Assembly: GCA_016617855.1 (NCBI GenBank) | Contig: JAECUM010011080.1 | Span: 1-64,000, forward strand | DNA length: 64,000 bases | Reading direction: 5' to 3' | DNA from: Megalonaias nervosa | Lineage: Eukaryota > Mollusca > Bivalvia > Unionida > Unionidae | Part shown: piece by piece, positions 37,315 to 46,962 of the stretch | Layout of the letters: each line of letters begins with the position of its first letter | How positions within the stretch are numbered: the stretch's first letter is position 1 | The notes under the pieces: model-generated | What the model was told of the DNA's origin: nothing | The model's input: the letters and a program-made list of their open reading frames with translations, nothing else | Databases searched by the model: none | Made by a program: the position numbers and the translations under genes

Positions 37315-38673
37315 TCAAAATAAAAATAAAATAAAATAAAAATAAAAGATATACTATACATAAATATATACAAAAAATACAAAAATAAACATTACCGTAG
37401 TAAGTGGTTACCTTTCCATTGAGCCGGTGGGGTCCTTACATTATTGTCTTTCTTATGACGTTCATGGGTACCCCACTAGACTTTTCTTTTTGGCAAACAT
37501 TGTTTCTGAATGTTCCTGTTTGGGTAACCCTTCAAATGATGTAGAGCTTACATACGGTAATATTTATTTCAGAGAACTTCATGTTGCGAATTTAATGACC
37601 CCCCCCCCCCCAACCAAATCAAACCCCGGGGTAAGTGCAAAACGCACTCACCACGTTGTTTAACGTGATGAGAGATCATTAAATCCTTGGAGCTAAGCTC
37701 TCCATCTTTTTAAAAATGGCGATGGCAGTCCAGAGCCTACCCGTCGATTTTGTCAGTGACGGGAACCGAACTCAGGGCGTCAGTATGAGAATCCAGCATT
37801 CTAACACTGAGCTATGAAATTCAGTTATAAGTACATGTTAAAAAAATTATCATGTAGTTACCAAACAGCATTACATTTTCTGATTCTGAAAACATGAAAT
37901 TTTGCATTACATTTTCTGATTCTGAAAGCGTTATTATAAATAAATCGAGAAAATACATGATTTTTGATTAAAAGATATTTTCTATATAAATCTGTTCGTA
38001 CAGAAAAATGAACTCCTAATGTTGGCTGAATACAGAGGCTGTATGTAGATCAACCGTTGCCAAGGATACTAATCAATAATGTCAACGAGTGGGTTGAATG
38101 AACACACAGCAGCTATAGCATTACGAACAGACCAGAGAAATAATCAATATTCTGTATGAATGGGTTTTTACGTAATGGTTCATTTCGGCAAATACAGAAC
38201 TGCCACCAGGATTTAGGTCTTAAAGTTACTATCAGATTTTTGTTGATAACATTAGTGCCAACGTTCACCCGAGTTTCACAGCTCCATACATTTCATTAGC
38301 CAAAAACAATACAAAGCAAATGTTACAGTATATGCTATGTTCGATAACTACAAAAGATTTTAAACTTAGCTGAAACAGTATTATCTCCCTTTTAAAAAAA
38401 AGATAGGGCATAAGAGTGTGGGAATAAATGTTGCAAAGATTGTCTAAGGTTTTGCTTCTGTGATTGTGATTACATTAAATTCTCCTTTGACAGGCCAAAG
38501 GGACTTACATTTTAATCTTTTTTAAAAAGAAGTCAGAGTTGGTCTCTCAATGGAAATAGGTTTATTGTTAATGATTGTGGTAAGCAAGTTGTAGGACTAT
38601 CTTTTAACATTAGTCTCAGATTATTGTGATTTTATTAAGGCATGCTCTCAGTTTAGATTATCAGTGTACAGAG
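37315..38673. other. non-coding left arm of the Polinton
   Basis: No supportable gene. It contains A-rich and C-homopolymer stretches, a tRNA-like segment (37680-37819) and AT-rich DNA with short direct repeats (GCATTACATTTTCTGATTCTGAAA twice near 37870-37930). The right arm has no equivalent non-coding stretch, so part of this may be later insertion. Confidence 0.5.
37680..37819 (-). mobile_element. tRNA-like/SINE-like segment inside the Polinton
   Basis: On the minus strand an A-box-like ATAGCTCAGTGTTAGAATGC is followed about 35 bp later by a B-box-like GAGTTCGGTTCCCGTC. The D and T arms are recognisable but the anticodon stem does not pair well. More likely a SINE insertion (family E) than a functional tRNA. 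Confidence 0.45.
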
Positions 38674-39102
38674 TTATATTTCTTGACCAATGAACAATGT
38701 TTCAGCATTCGCTATTAAGTATGATTTATTGTCATAATAATACAAATAAAATTTAATTCTACCGTTTACTTTTCGACCACATTCAAATAGTTCTTTCATT
38801 GCTATCTTATTGAGAAGATACTTACTACCTTTCACAAAAACCTTCGACCGGTCTAAGTCTATATTAATTTTTGTGCATTGTTGCTGGCTGATCGGATTAT
38901 GAAAATTGTCATATTTTAGTGCAAGCTCGTCTCGCAAACTTTCGAGATAATTAAAATATTTGCTATCGTCTGATCTGATAAGGGAGAGTTCGATTCTGTC
39001 AAATTTACTTAAACAAATACCTGAAATTTCATCATTAAATTCAAATAATAATTGCTGGTTATTAACCATTATTTTTTTTTTTGATTTTGCTATTAACTCC
39101 AT
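38674..39102 (-). CDS. Polinton protein of unknown function
   Basis: 142 codons, intact, the last minus-strand gene of the element and 37 bp downstream of polB. Lys- and Ile-rich, with a basic N-terminus and a Tyr-rich segment near the end (KFYLYYYDNKSYLI). No motif I recognise. Its position after polB and the uninterrupted frame, in an element where most genes are broken, make it a credible gene. Confidence 0.6.
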   Translation of the reverse strand: MELIAKSKKKIMVNNQQLLFEFNDEISGICLSKFDRIELSLIRSDDSKYFNYLESLRDELALKYDNFHNPISQQQCTKINIDLDRSKVFVKGSKYLLNKIAMKELFECGRKVNGRIKFYLYYYDNKSYLIANAETLFIGQEI

Positions 39103-39139
39103 CGACTAATGTTAAATTTTCGAACATTATTTCTGATGT

Positions 39140-42100
39140 TTAGACAAAATTACTTGCATAATGTCCAAGTGCTAGTGTATTAATTCCGTCTCTGCAATAC
39201 CTTTTATCATCAAAATTACTTAATCCGCGTTTTATAATTGTATCCGTTTCAAGTTTATGATGATTTGTTCTGATAAAATTTATTTTGATAAAACTGACAT
39301 TATTGTTTAGCGCTGCTTTAAAATCGTCAAAATTCATCATCTTTTTCACATATCCTCGAGGAATACCTTTTGCTTTTTTTGTAAGTTTATCGTCATCTAA
39401 TATGACAGCATACATTTTACTCTTTAGTCCGACAAATTCCCTAACTGGCATAAACATAGCTCCATCTTTCATTTTTCCAATAACTTTCTTATTCGAATTA
39501 TCTTGAAATCCACTACATGCTGAATAATCTGATAAATCAAATAGATTTTTATTATTGTAAATATCCTGATAGACATCTTCACATTTTATATTATAAACTA
39601 GCGAGTCTGTATCAGTAAATAGCAACTCTGAATCTGGCCACTGCTTTTTGGTAAAATTATAGTGAAAATCGTACATCAGCCACTTTGATATATCAAGTAC
39701 AGCTGCAACAACATAAATCGGTTTATTTAACTTTAAATTTGTCTTTCGTCGTTGTATTGCAACAAGATTTTCATTAAATATTTTCATACTAACAAAATCA
39801 TCATCATTAACTAATTTATTTCTGCGATTTATGTCATTAACAATTTCTATCGAAACTCGCTTCCGAATATTCTCCATTGTCTTACCAAATACCGAGTTGT
39901 TCATCAACTTGAAAACGTTTTTCTCAAATTCGGTTTTAGCCACAGCACGACGTTTCGTATTTAAATCAATATAATCTGCCATCCACCTCGACTGATTAAA
40001 CTTTAGCACGCGATGGGCTTTTCTCAGAATTAGTCCAGCATCTACTGTTTGTTTTAAATTTTTGTAATGCATAACGTAATTTCTTTTATCTAACAAATTT
40101 GGAACTAACTTATTAACAATCGAATTTTTTGCTGTTGTCGTTGCTCGTTGTTCAGGCGATAATAAACTATAATCAATCATCATTGACTCTGCACAAAACG
40201 GGTAGTCGTTATGTAGATCATGTAACGAACTAGGATAATCTAGATCAACTTCAACAAAATATGAAATATCGGAAAAATCATTATTAATTTTTCTAGGTAA
40301 ATCTTTTTCAGTTTCTTTAAGAAATTGATCTGGAGTTATCCAATGAAATCCACCACAAGGCATTAGCTCTGACATCGCATATCCATACAAATTCACACAA
40401 TCTAGATAAATAATATGATTTAGATGGGAGATTTTTATCATAATGTTTCAGATATTTGTTATTAGCAGCTGCATATTATTTTGTTATAACGCTAATTCCG
40501 CCTCTGATACCTTTTTCAATAAAACTAAACATATCAACATCTGTCAAGAGATCCAGTTCTCTCTTACTTGTTTTCAGTAGAGCGTCCCAAGACAATCCTG
40601 GAGCAGAATAATACCAACAAGGATCTAGTCGATAATTGCTGTAGCTTACTCGACGAAAACTCTCAAAAACATCTGCTAGCAATAATACATCTGTTTTTAA
40701 ATATAGATCGTGATAAACACCAAATGTTTCACAACTAAATTTATTCAAAATATCTTGTGCATATCTATATTCGTCATCTGTGATATTTTCATTTTTGAGT
40801 TGCGAGTAAAATTTATCTTTATCAGGAATAGAAGTTTCATCAAATCTGCTCCAATCGTCGAGATACTCGTAAGGAAAGATACCTTTTTGTGAAAATGATA
40901 TAGTTTTCACCAAAACAACTTTTTAGGTTAGCGAAATTGCTACCGGCGCTTGTAGCGCTGTTTACAAGCTCATCTAATGATGCTGCCATAAATTGCAGGC
41001 TATCAATAAAACGTAATTTACCGAGCGTCGCCGACATATACTTTTCAAAATTGTTTGGAATACATTTTATTGTATTATTTAATTTTAGTCTAGCTTTAAT
41101 ATTTTCATCACCAAAAGCTTCTACAATGATATGACTGTCATAGCCACGAAAGTTATGTAAAACTACAGGAATAAAATCTGGAGCATGAAATTTTAAATTG
41201 CAACTGTTATGAGCTGCTCCACGATATTGGCCGGTCAAATGACAATGATCTCGCACCTTATCACAGACTTCGTTAGAGTCTACCAGCAACTTTTCACAAA
41301 TATGTCAATTAACTGCCTCATCAAACTCAAGTTGTTGTTTAGACGTTATTTTCATCGGAGCTGTTTTAAATAATCTGTTAGAAATTTTATTAACTTCGTC
41401 TATTAAATTTTTTAATAGCCATACGGCCGGATTTTTACCTCTGTATAACTTTATTGGAGTTGAAAATTTATCGTTAGCGCAACAAACTACTTTATAAGCT
41501 ACTCCGCAAGGAATATACTGTTGTATTTTTCTAGTACTGGATTTATTCGGATTATTTTCTGCTCCAACCACAGGAACGAGTAGACACTCGAAATCAGCAT
41601 AAATAACAAAAGGAATATTTAGCTTTTGATCATAATTTTTAAATTTTAATATTTTTTCTTTTTCGCCAGGCATAGTTATTCTTTGAACGTTGACACAATA
41701 TCTGAGATGCTCTTGCAGTATTCCATCGCCAGAAAAACCCTGTAGACATCTATAACAGAAATATTTATTATTTTTATTTTTACTATACTGTCTGACAACT
41801 AGGCCGTTAAAGTTTTTTATTAAAACGTAATGATTTTTAAAAAACAGCAATTTTATTGTTGATTGCGAAGCTTCTTCTGAGATATATCTCTGATAAACAT
41901 TTTCACACTCGTCAAGACCAAATATATTAACCGAAATATTATTTTGCTTTTCAAACATTGGTATCTGATTTTCTGTAACTGGAAAGTCAATGCCATTAAA
42001 ACTTAGTTCGTCTTTGTATGGCAAATACTTTTCAATTCTGTCGGGGTGATCACGCTGGGAATGTTTTGGAGAAAGAATAGACCACTGAAAACATTTGTTA

Positions 42101-42645
42101 TTATTGTTTTTGACATTTATACAGCATTTTTTGTTTTTAATTTTTTGAGGGAGATCGACGTACAAACTACCGCGAAGCACGTTATATTTTGCTGTGTGAA
42201 ATAAAACTTCTTATATCATTTCAAATTTCCAACCCGATCCTGATGCAGTAAATTCTTCTAATTTTTTGTTTATTTCTTGATGTATTTCATCGGCGACCAT
42301 GGCAATATTTGTTCTAGTTAATAGTTTTCTCGATTTTGCTGTTAAATATGGTTCTGAAATTTCGCTGTCAAAACTTTTTCTTTCAAAAATTACATCAAGT
42401 ACATTCTCAACTGCATGTAACTTTGATAAAATCATATGATATTGGACTATAAGTTTGATACTTTTATGAGCAGCAAGTTCTTTTGATATAACAGGTTGTA
42501 AAAGATGAAATAAATTTGTGGAGCTAAAATTTGCTAAAATATTGTGATCATCAAGTTTGTAACTATTATCGTAACCGGAAAATGCTGTAGCAATTTTTTC
42601 TGATTTGATAATGCTCTTTTTAGCAATATCTCGCAATTGTAACAT
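39140..42645 (-). pseudogene. polB: protein-primed family B DNA polymerase, broken
   Basis: About 1160 codons in three frames. The N-terminal part (42645-42211) is followed by the LRGSLYVDLP and CCINVKNNNNKCFQWS segments typical of Polinton PolB. Exo I is VIYADFECLL, followed by a KVRDHCHLTGQYRGAAH zinc-type motif; Exo II is LHNFRGYDSH and Exo III is HDLYLKTDVLLLAD. Polymerase motifs are A (DCVNLYGYAMS), B (NNSVFGKTMEN) and C (FTDTDSL), with KKAKG downstream. Visible breaks: TAA at about 42211-42213; TGA at about 41305-41307, where the zinc motif would have its first Cys; a frameshift in an A-run near 40890; TAA near 40476; and a frameshift near 40440. It would copy the element using a terminal protein primer. 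All catalytic motifs remain readable. Confidence 0.95.
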
Positions 42646-42721
42646 TATGTATATATATATAGTAATATTTTATATTTAATTGAATTTTTTTTAATTAGAG
42701 ATGTGAAATCCTTATAGTATA
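42646..42721. promoter_or_regulatory. divergent intergenic region, polB / HNH gene
   Basis: 76 bp between two divergent starts, almost purely A/T and with a TATATATATA tract at about 42650-42660. It is the only place where promoters for both genes can sit. Assignment rests on position and composition. Confidence 0.4.
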
Positions 42722-43544
42722 ATGACAGAAATTTTGAGATATTTGAGATTGACGGCGGAAGAGAAGAATTTTATCATGTACATCCAAAGTACAATTTATA
42801 TGCAGCAAATATGTTAGGTTCTGTTATTAACATAATATCTAAACAATCTGTTGGCACACCAACGCCAGCTGGAATGATAATTTCAGTAAAAGGCGATAAT
42901 ACAGAAAGAATTAAAATGTTTAGAAAAGATTTTATTTATACTTTGTTTTGCGACGATATTCCAGAAGGGCAGCGAGTTTATCGAGTAAATAGCGCAGTTA
43001 CTGATGATAATATTGAAAATTTATCGTTACAAAATGAATTTCAACTTCACCCAGTATTTGATCTATATGAGGCAAATGATCGAGGAATTATTCGACATAA
43101 AAAAACAAAAAAAGTTATTGGAAATTTAGATAAACATGGTTATATTAATGTTAATGTACGTGGAACTTAAACAGATTTTATTAATTATAGAGCACACCGT
43201 TTCGTCTTTGAAACTTTTAACGGACTAATACATAATGGTTTAGTTATTGATCATAAAAATGGTATTAAAACAGATAATCGTTTGGAAAATTTAGATGTGG
43301 TTACGCCAAAAGAAAACACAAGACGTGGAGCTGGTTCTGATGGTTCTAATTTTAAAAATCAATAAAGATCAGTTGTTTCAATAAATTTAGAAACTGGGGA
43401 AGAAATGAAATTTAGATCAATTTACTCTGCGGCAGAATATCATAAAATTGACAGCAAATCAGTAAAGATGTAGCTGATAATGTACAAAAATCAGCAACGT
43501 CAATGTTGACATTTGATAGATTTAATTTTAAGTACGATAACTAA
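42722..43544 (+). pseudogene. HNH homing-endonuclease-like gene with NUMOD domains, broken
   Basis: The longest open part is 42811-43170; the same frame extends upstream to 42718. After an unrecognised N-terminal part comes a NUMOD4-like stretch (FDLYEANDRGIIRHKKTKK, then KHGYINVNVRGT). A stop follows, and then the HNH core in the same frame (YRAHRFVFETFNG, VIDHKNGIKTDNRLENL). After another stop comes a NUMOD1-like helix-turn-helix motif (FRSIYSAAEYHK). The HNH active-site pattern DHKNG...N...N is intact. Such enzymes nick or cut DNA and spread themselves or neighbouring introns in phages and giant viruses. Stops at about 43168 and 43362 and a frameshift near 43470 disable it. It sits between polB and integrase, transcribed opposite to both. 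Confidence 0.8.
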
Positions 43545-43809
43545 TGATATTTTCTAGATCATTTCGAGTAAGACAATTATGACTAAATTCCATAATATCA
43601 TCTCATTTAAATCGTAATGTCATCATTTTATTTGTGTCAAGTTTTATTTTTTCTGCTACTGTTAATAAAAGTCTGTCAGATTCACCTAATGTTATAATAA
43701 CATCAACAAAATAAAAACTGTTTCCCAACAAACAATTTCGAATTGCCTCAGCTAATTCTTTGTGATTTGGTATATTAACTCTTTAATGATATTTTATTTC
43801 TCCAAACAT
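43528..43809 (-). pseudogene. small Polinton gene, unknown, two internal stops
   Basis: A minus frame of about 93 codons starting MFGEIKYH and containing IPNHKELAEAIRNCLLGNS and LGESDRLLLTVAEKIKLD. Two in-frame stops interrupt it, one after 8 codons and one near 43605. The protein-like codon pattern continues on both sides of the stops, which argues for a decayed gene. It overlaps the 3' end of the HNH gene tail to tail. Function unknown. Confidence 0.5.
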
Positions 43810-43847
43810 CTTATTATTTATTAATTAGACAAAAGATTATTATAATA

Positions 43848-44260
43848 ATGAACTTGATTGAAAGACTAGCTGAATTATATTCGGGAGATTTTGTTTTAGT
43901 TTCAAATTTTACATTAGAAAATTCTATTTGTGATAGATTTGCTAGGTATACTGAAAATGATATTTTGCATAACGATGACGACGAAGATGAAGATGACGTT
44001 GTTGTTAGTAAAAAAAATTAAGCAGACCAACAACTGGGCGATATGATGTTAAATACCATGTTGCTAAAAAAATAATAAAATTTAATTTTACTATCACAGA
44101 GCATCAAATATTTTGGAAACTTATAAAACCTTTTTTAAAGGTAAAACTAACTGGACAACAAAGAAATATAAAATACGATTTTATTTTTGTTAAAATATTT
44201 AATTTAATGCCAGTCGATGATGCAAGAAAATTACATTCATTTCTCTGTGTAAACCAGTAA
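43848..44260 (+). pseudogene. small acidic Polinton gene, one frameshift
   Basis: It opens MNLIERLAELYSGDFVLVS, runs into an acidic DDDEDEDD segment, and stops after 57 codons. The coding pattern continues in another frame (KYHVAKKIIKFNFTITEHQ, and so on) to TAA at 44258-44260. The switch coincides with a run of eight A at 44010-44017, so a one-base indel (mutation or assembly error) explains it. Total length would be about 137 residues. No family recognised. Confidence 0.55.
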
Positions 44261-44305
44261 AATGTAAATCAGTACTAATAAAATACGAAAAAATTTATAA
44301 TAATA

Positions 44306-45215
44306 TTATTCAATCGGCTTAGTGGGTACCCAGCTATTAAATGTATCGCCATATCCACGCCATTTGACTAAACTTTTGTTGGCGCGCTTTTTAATAACTT
44401 TTTCAATAACAAATATATCTTGTTCTGTTTTCTGAAGTTCTTGCTCGTAAAAACTGCCAGTTATAGGTTCACCTAATAAATCTTTTAACGAGTATGTAAC
44501 TGGTATTGTTAAAAGTATTTTATCAACAACAAATACTTCTTCGCTCCAGTTATGAGTATATCCTTTTTCAAATGTTTTTTTCGTTAGAGAAATTCTAACT
44601 TTATCACCAACTTTAAATTTATGTCTCCGGTACATATTTTCGTTGGCTAATATTGGATTTGCAATCACGTCGTTTGGCGATATTTTTAGGGATCTGTGTT
44701 TTGTGTTATTATACTGGTCAACAATTTTTTTGTAAATTGTCAATATATTTACTCGCATTTTTAGCTGTTAAATATTTGTGAATTTTTTCGTTGAGCGTGC
44801 GATTAAATCTTTCAACAATGACGTTTTTTCCCTCATTTCCTGCGACATATTTTTTAATGTTAGTTTGTTCTAAAAACTGTTCGAATTTTTTATTAAAAAA
44901 CTCTACTCCATGATCAGTCCAGATTCTATTTGGTTTTCTTTCTGCGTTAACAATTTGTTTTAATGCATCAGTTATTGATGTTCCTGTTTTATCTGAAACT
45001 GGTATACTAAACGCGTATTTACTAAAAACATCTACAACATTAAAATGATATCTCTTGTTATCATTAAACTGAGCTAGATTTGACATATCAACTAAATTTA
45101 TCGCCCAGATATCACCAACGGCATTTGCGACAACTTTACGTTGCGGAAACTTTTTTTTAGGTTTGTGCACCTCAGACGCTAGCGTCTTCGAGGCAAGATC
45201 ATCATATAATTCTTT
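44306..45215 (-). pseudogene. int: retroviral-type integrase with C-terminal chromodomain, broken
   Basis: The rve core is at 45170-44718: RYHFNVVDVFSKYAF, then the second catalytic Asp in RIWTDHGVEF and the catalytic Glu in VIVERFNRTL. The first catalytic Asp, expected in a W-x-x-D-L-V-D-M motif, is Asn here (WAINLVDM, codon AAT). After a frameshift in a T/A run (44725-44731) comes the C-terminal SH3-like part (HKFKVGDKVRISL) and a chromodomain (FVIEKVIKKRANKSLVKWRG, ending NSWVP). The enzyme would insert the element with a 6-bp duplication; the chromodomain would tether it to methylated histones. The missing Asp plus the frameshift make it inactive. Confidence 0.92.
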
Positions 45216-45575
45216 TCAGAGACCTAATTTATATTTTGCTCCAATAAAACCATGAACCAGCCTTCGGTCAACACGTTCTCGCATATTTACAGGTTTCATA
45301 TCACGAAGTTCGCCTAACATTACTTTATCGCAGCTGTGTTTATTTTGTTCGTTGTCTGGACGTTCAATGTCTCTGTAGCAGATATCACGGCGCATCGCTA
45401 TTGCATCAACTTGATTGTAAGGCTCTTGTCCTGGCAGCGGATTATCGTTTTCGTCAAGTTGTTTATCAAGAGGATTATAAGGTCCAGTATATTTATGACC
45501 TGGCAATGTCCAACCGCCTTTTGGTTTCGGCAATTTGCCAATTAATTTATGTATATCTATACCAAAACCAATTAT
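45216..45575 (-). pseudogene. phospholipase A2-like domain, upstream of integrase in the same frame
   Basis: Residues LPGHKYTGPYNPLDKQL resemble the calcium loop of parvovirus-type PLA2, and DAIAMRRDICYRDIERPD occupies the place of the D-x-x-A-x-x-H-D catalytic helix, with Arg (CGT) where His is expected. The domain is used by some viruses to breach membranes during entry. The frame is open from 45575 but has no ATG; the first codon is ATA. It ends at a single TGA (45218-45216), after which the same frame continues into the integrase, which lacks its own ATG before its core. So the two may be one fused protein with a nonsense mutation. Confidence 0.75.
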
Positions 45576-45662
45576 TTATCTGTTGTTGCATTTCTGACAA
45601 TATGTAACAATTTTATTTTGCTCAAGACATACATCTCTATCACAATCGCACTCGCATGTCAT
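45576..45662 (-). CDS. tiny Cys-rich ORF
   Basis: 28 codons with six Cys (MTCECDCDRDVCLEQ..., then YCQKCNN). It lies between the zinc-ribbon gene and the PLA2-like region and is in frame with the latter. It could be a small metal-binding protein or a decayed N-terminal extension. Confidence 0.35.
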   Translation of the reverse strand: MTCECDCDRDVCLEQNKIVTYCQKCNNR

Positions 45663-45668
45663 TATTTA

Positions 45669-45887
45669 TTAATCATCTACTAAAATAATCTCCCTGATGT
45701 TGTCAGTGCAACCCGCTCCGGACAACTTTGTTGTTGGCAGTGGCGATAATTTCTTTAAAAACATACTTTTTCTTTTTCCACAGATTGCACAAATACTTTT
45801 CAGGATTATTCTATTATTTTTTGCTTTTTCTGTTTTTTCATCTTTATTTTCTGTTTTAGTTTTACACTTAAGACAATATGTTGACAT
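45669..45887 (-). CDS. zinc-ribbon protein (DUF5679-like)
   Basis: 72 codons, intact. It starts MSTYCLKCKTKTE, with a second Cys pair in ICAICGKRKSMF about 30 residues later, giving the CxxC...CxxC ribbon with a short Lys/Asn-rich middle typical of DUF5679 proteins of large DNA viruses and Polintons. A Ser/Gly/Pro tail follows. Role unknown; the ribbon suggests nucleic-acid binding or transcription. Confidence 0.7.
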   Translation of the reverse strand: MSTYCLKCKTKTENKDEKTEKAKNNRIILKSICAICGKRKSMFLKKLSPLPTTKLSGAGCTDNIREIILVDD

Positions 45888-45902
45888 TTTATATCAATGA
45901 GT

Positions 45903-46360
45903 TTAGATAAAATTAATTGCAATCTCATAATTAGCGTGAGAAGGTTGTTTGTCAAATTGCAAAATAAACTTTAAAAAATCTGGATTTATGGTCATCTGTT
46001 TAATGAACATTACGCAATAGTATCCACAAGCAGAAGTTCCAACTGGTTGAATTTGATTAGACGAATAATTTATTATTTTCGCAAGAGACTTCGTCTCTGG
46101 AGACTTTGTCTCTTGAATTCTACTCATATATTTTTTTATTGCGTCACTTGATGGAATTCCGAACGAGTCAAAATACTTGTTATCACAAACAGCTACCCAA
46201 TGTGTGCCAGATCCGTCATTAAAATCTTGTATATTTAAAACACACGAACCTGGCGGCTCTAGCGACATAAGTTCATCTTTAAAATAACCTCCAGTGAAAT
46301 TTTTTTTACTTTTTTTAGTTTATCAAGTATATCAAAATTACTTAACGCGGCCGACTTCAT
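45903..46360 (-). pseudogene. pro: adenain-type cysteine protease, N-terminal frameshift
   Basis: The main open part (46268-45903) contains the catalytic His in GTHWVAVCDN, the acidic residue in YFDSFG, a Gln region (SSNQIQPVG) and the catalytic Cys in TSACGYYCVMF, all in adenain order and spacing. Upstream, the N-terminal part begins at ATG 46360-46358 (MKSAALSNFDILDKL) in another frame; the switch is at an eight-base T/A run at 46300-46307. The enzyme would cleave capsid and core precursors after Gly-containing sites during particle maturation. All catalytic residues are intact and only the homopolymer indel separates it from a full gene. Confidence 0.92.
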
Positions 46361-46522
46361 CTCTTTGTTCCTGGCAAATTAGTCCTCGTCCTAACAGCCC
46401 TGGCAATAGACTTCCCGCCAATCCTGCTACTAATGGAGCTATTGGAATAAATCCACCTTTTTGCCTCGGTCGTGTCTTTTTTTCGTCGTTGTCTTTCTTT
46501 TTACCGTTTTTCGTTTAGGCAT
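46338..46522 (-). pseudogene. small basic/hydrophobic virion protein, frameshifted
   Basis: It starts MPKRKTVKRKTTTKKRHDRG, strongly basic, then after a frameshift in an A-run (about 46462) passes into Gly-Gly and a hydrophobic helix (FIPIAPLVAGLAGSLLPGLL). Its 3' end overlaps the start of the protease gene. The layout (basic head, GG cleavage-type site, membrane-active helix) resembles adenovirus core protein X-like proteins. Assignment is by pattern only. Confidence 0.55.
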
Positions 46523-46533
46523 TATATTTATCT

Positions 46534-46926
46534 TTAGATAAAAATATTCTTTATTCCATGACCCTCAACTGCTTTTTTCGTTGCGCCAGATACTGCTCCA
46601 GACGCTGCTGCTAATCCTAATGTACCTAACACCGGCAAAAGTTTTGGTATTAATGTTCTGGCCATTACAGATAGTGCCGGACAGAAGAAACCACCTTGTT
46701 TTAACATTGCTGTTATTTGTGCGGCACTTAAATTTAAAACAAAAGGTTTGCCGCGGTTATGCTTATTTACTTGTTTTTTGGTTAACATTAATTTTGTTAA
46801 AGTACCAAAACACCTGTGTTAAGGTTGATTTTTAATGATACTTGTCTTTTCTTTGCAACAGCAGCTACTAATATTTTTAACTTGACCATCAGTCAAATAT
46901 ATTTCTTTTACAATATACTTTGTCAT
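46534..46926 (-). pseudogene. pX-like minor virion protein, broken
   Basis: The intact C-terminal part (46788-46534) has KPFVLNLSAAQITAMLKQGG followed by a hydrophobic segment rich in Ala, Gly and Leu. The N-terminal part starts at 46926 (MTKYIVKEIYLTDGQVKNI) and continues in another frame with VAAVAKKRQVSLKINLN. Repeated 'L-T-x-x-Q ... V-x-L-x-L' units before a KQGG motif and a membrane-active tail are the known form of a Polinton/adintovirus minor protein. At least one frameshift and one stop break it. Confidence 0.65.
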
Positions 46927-46962
46927 CTTATTATTAAAGTTACAGATTAAACTTAAAGTTTT

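Noticed and set aside
45336..45607. Plus-strand ORFs over the PLA2-like region
   Set aside because: Antisense shadows; the minus frame carries recognisable motifs.
46294..46518. Plus-strand hydrophobic ORF
   Set aside because: Shadow of the minus-strand small basic virion protein and protease N-terminus.
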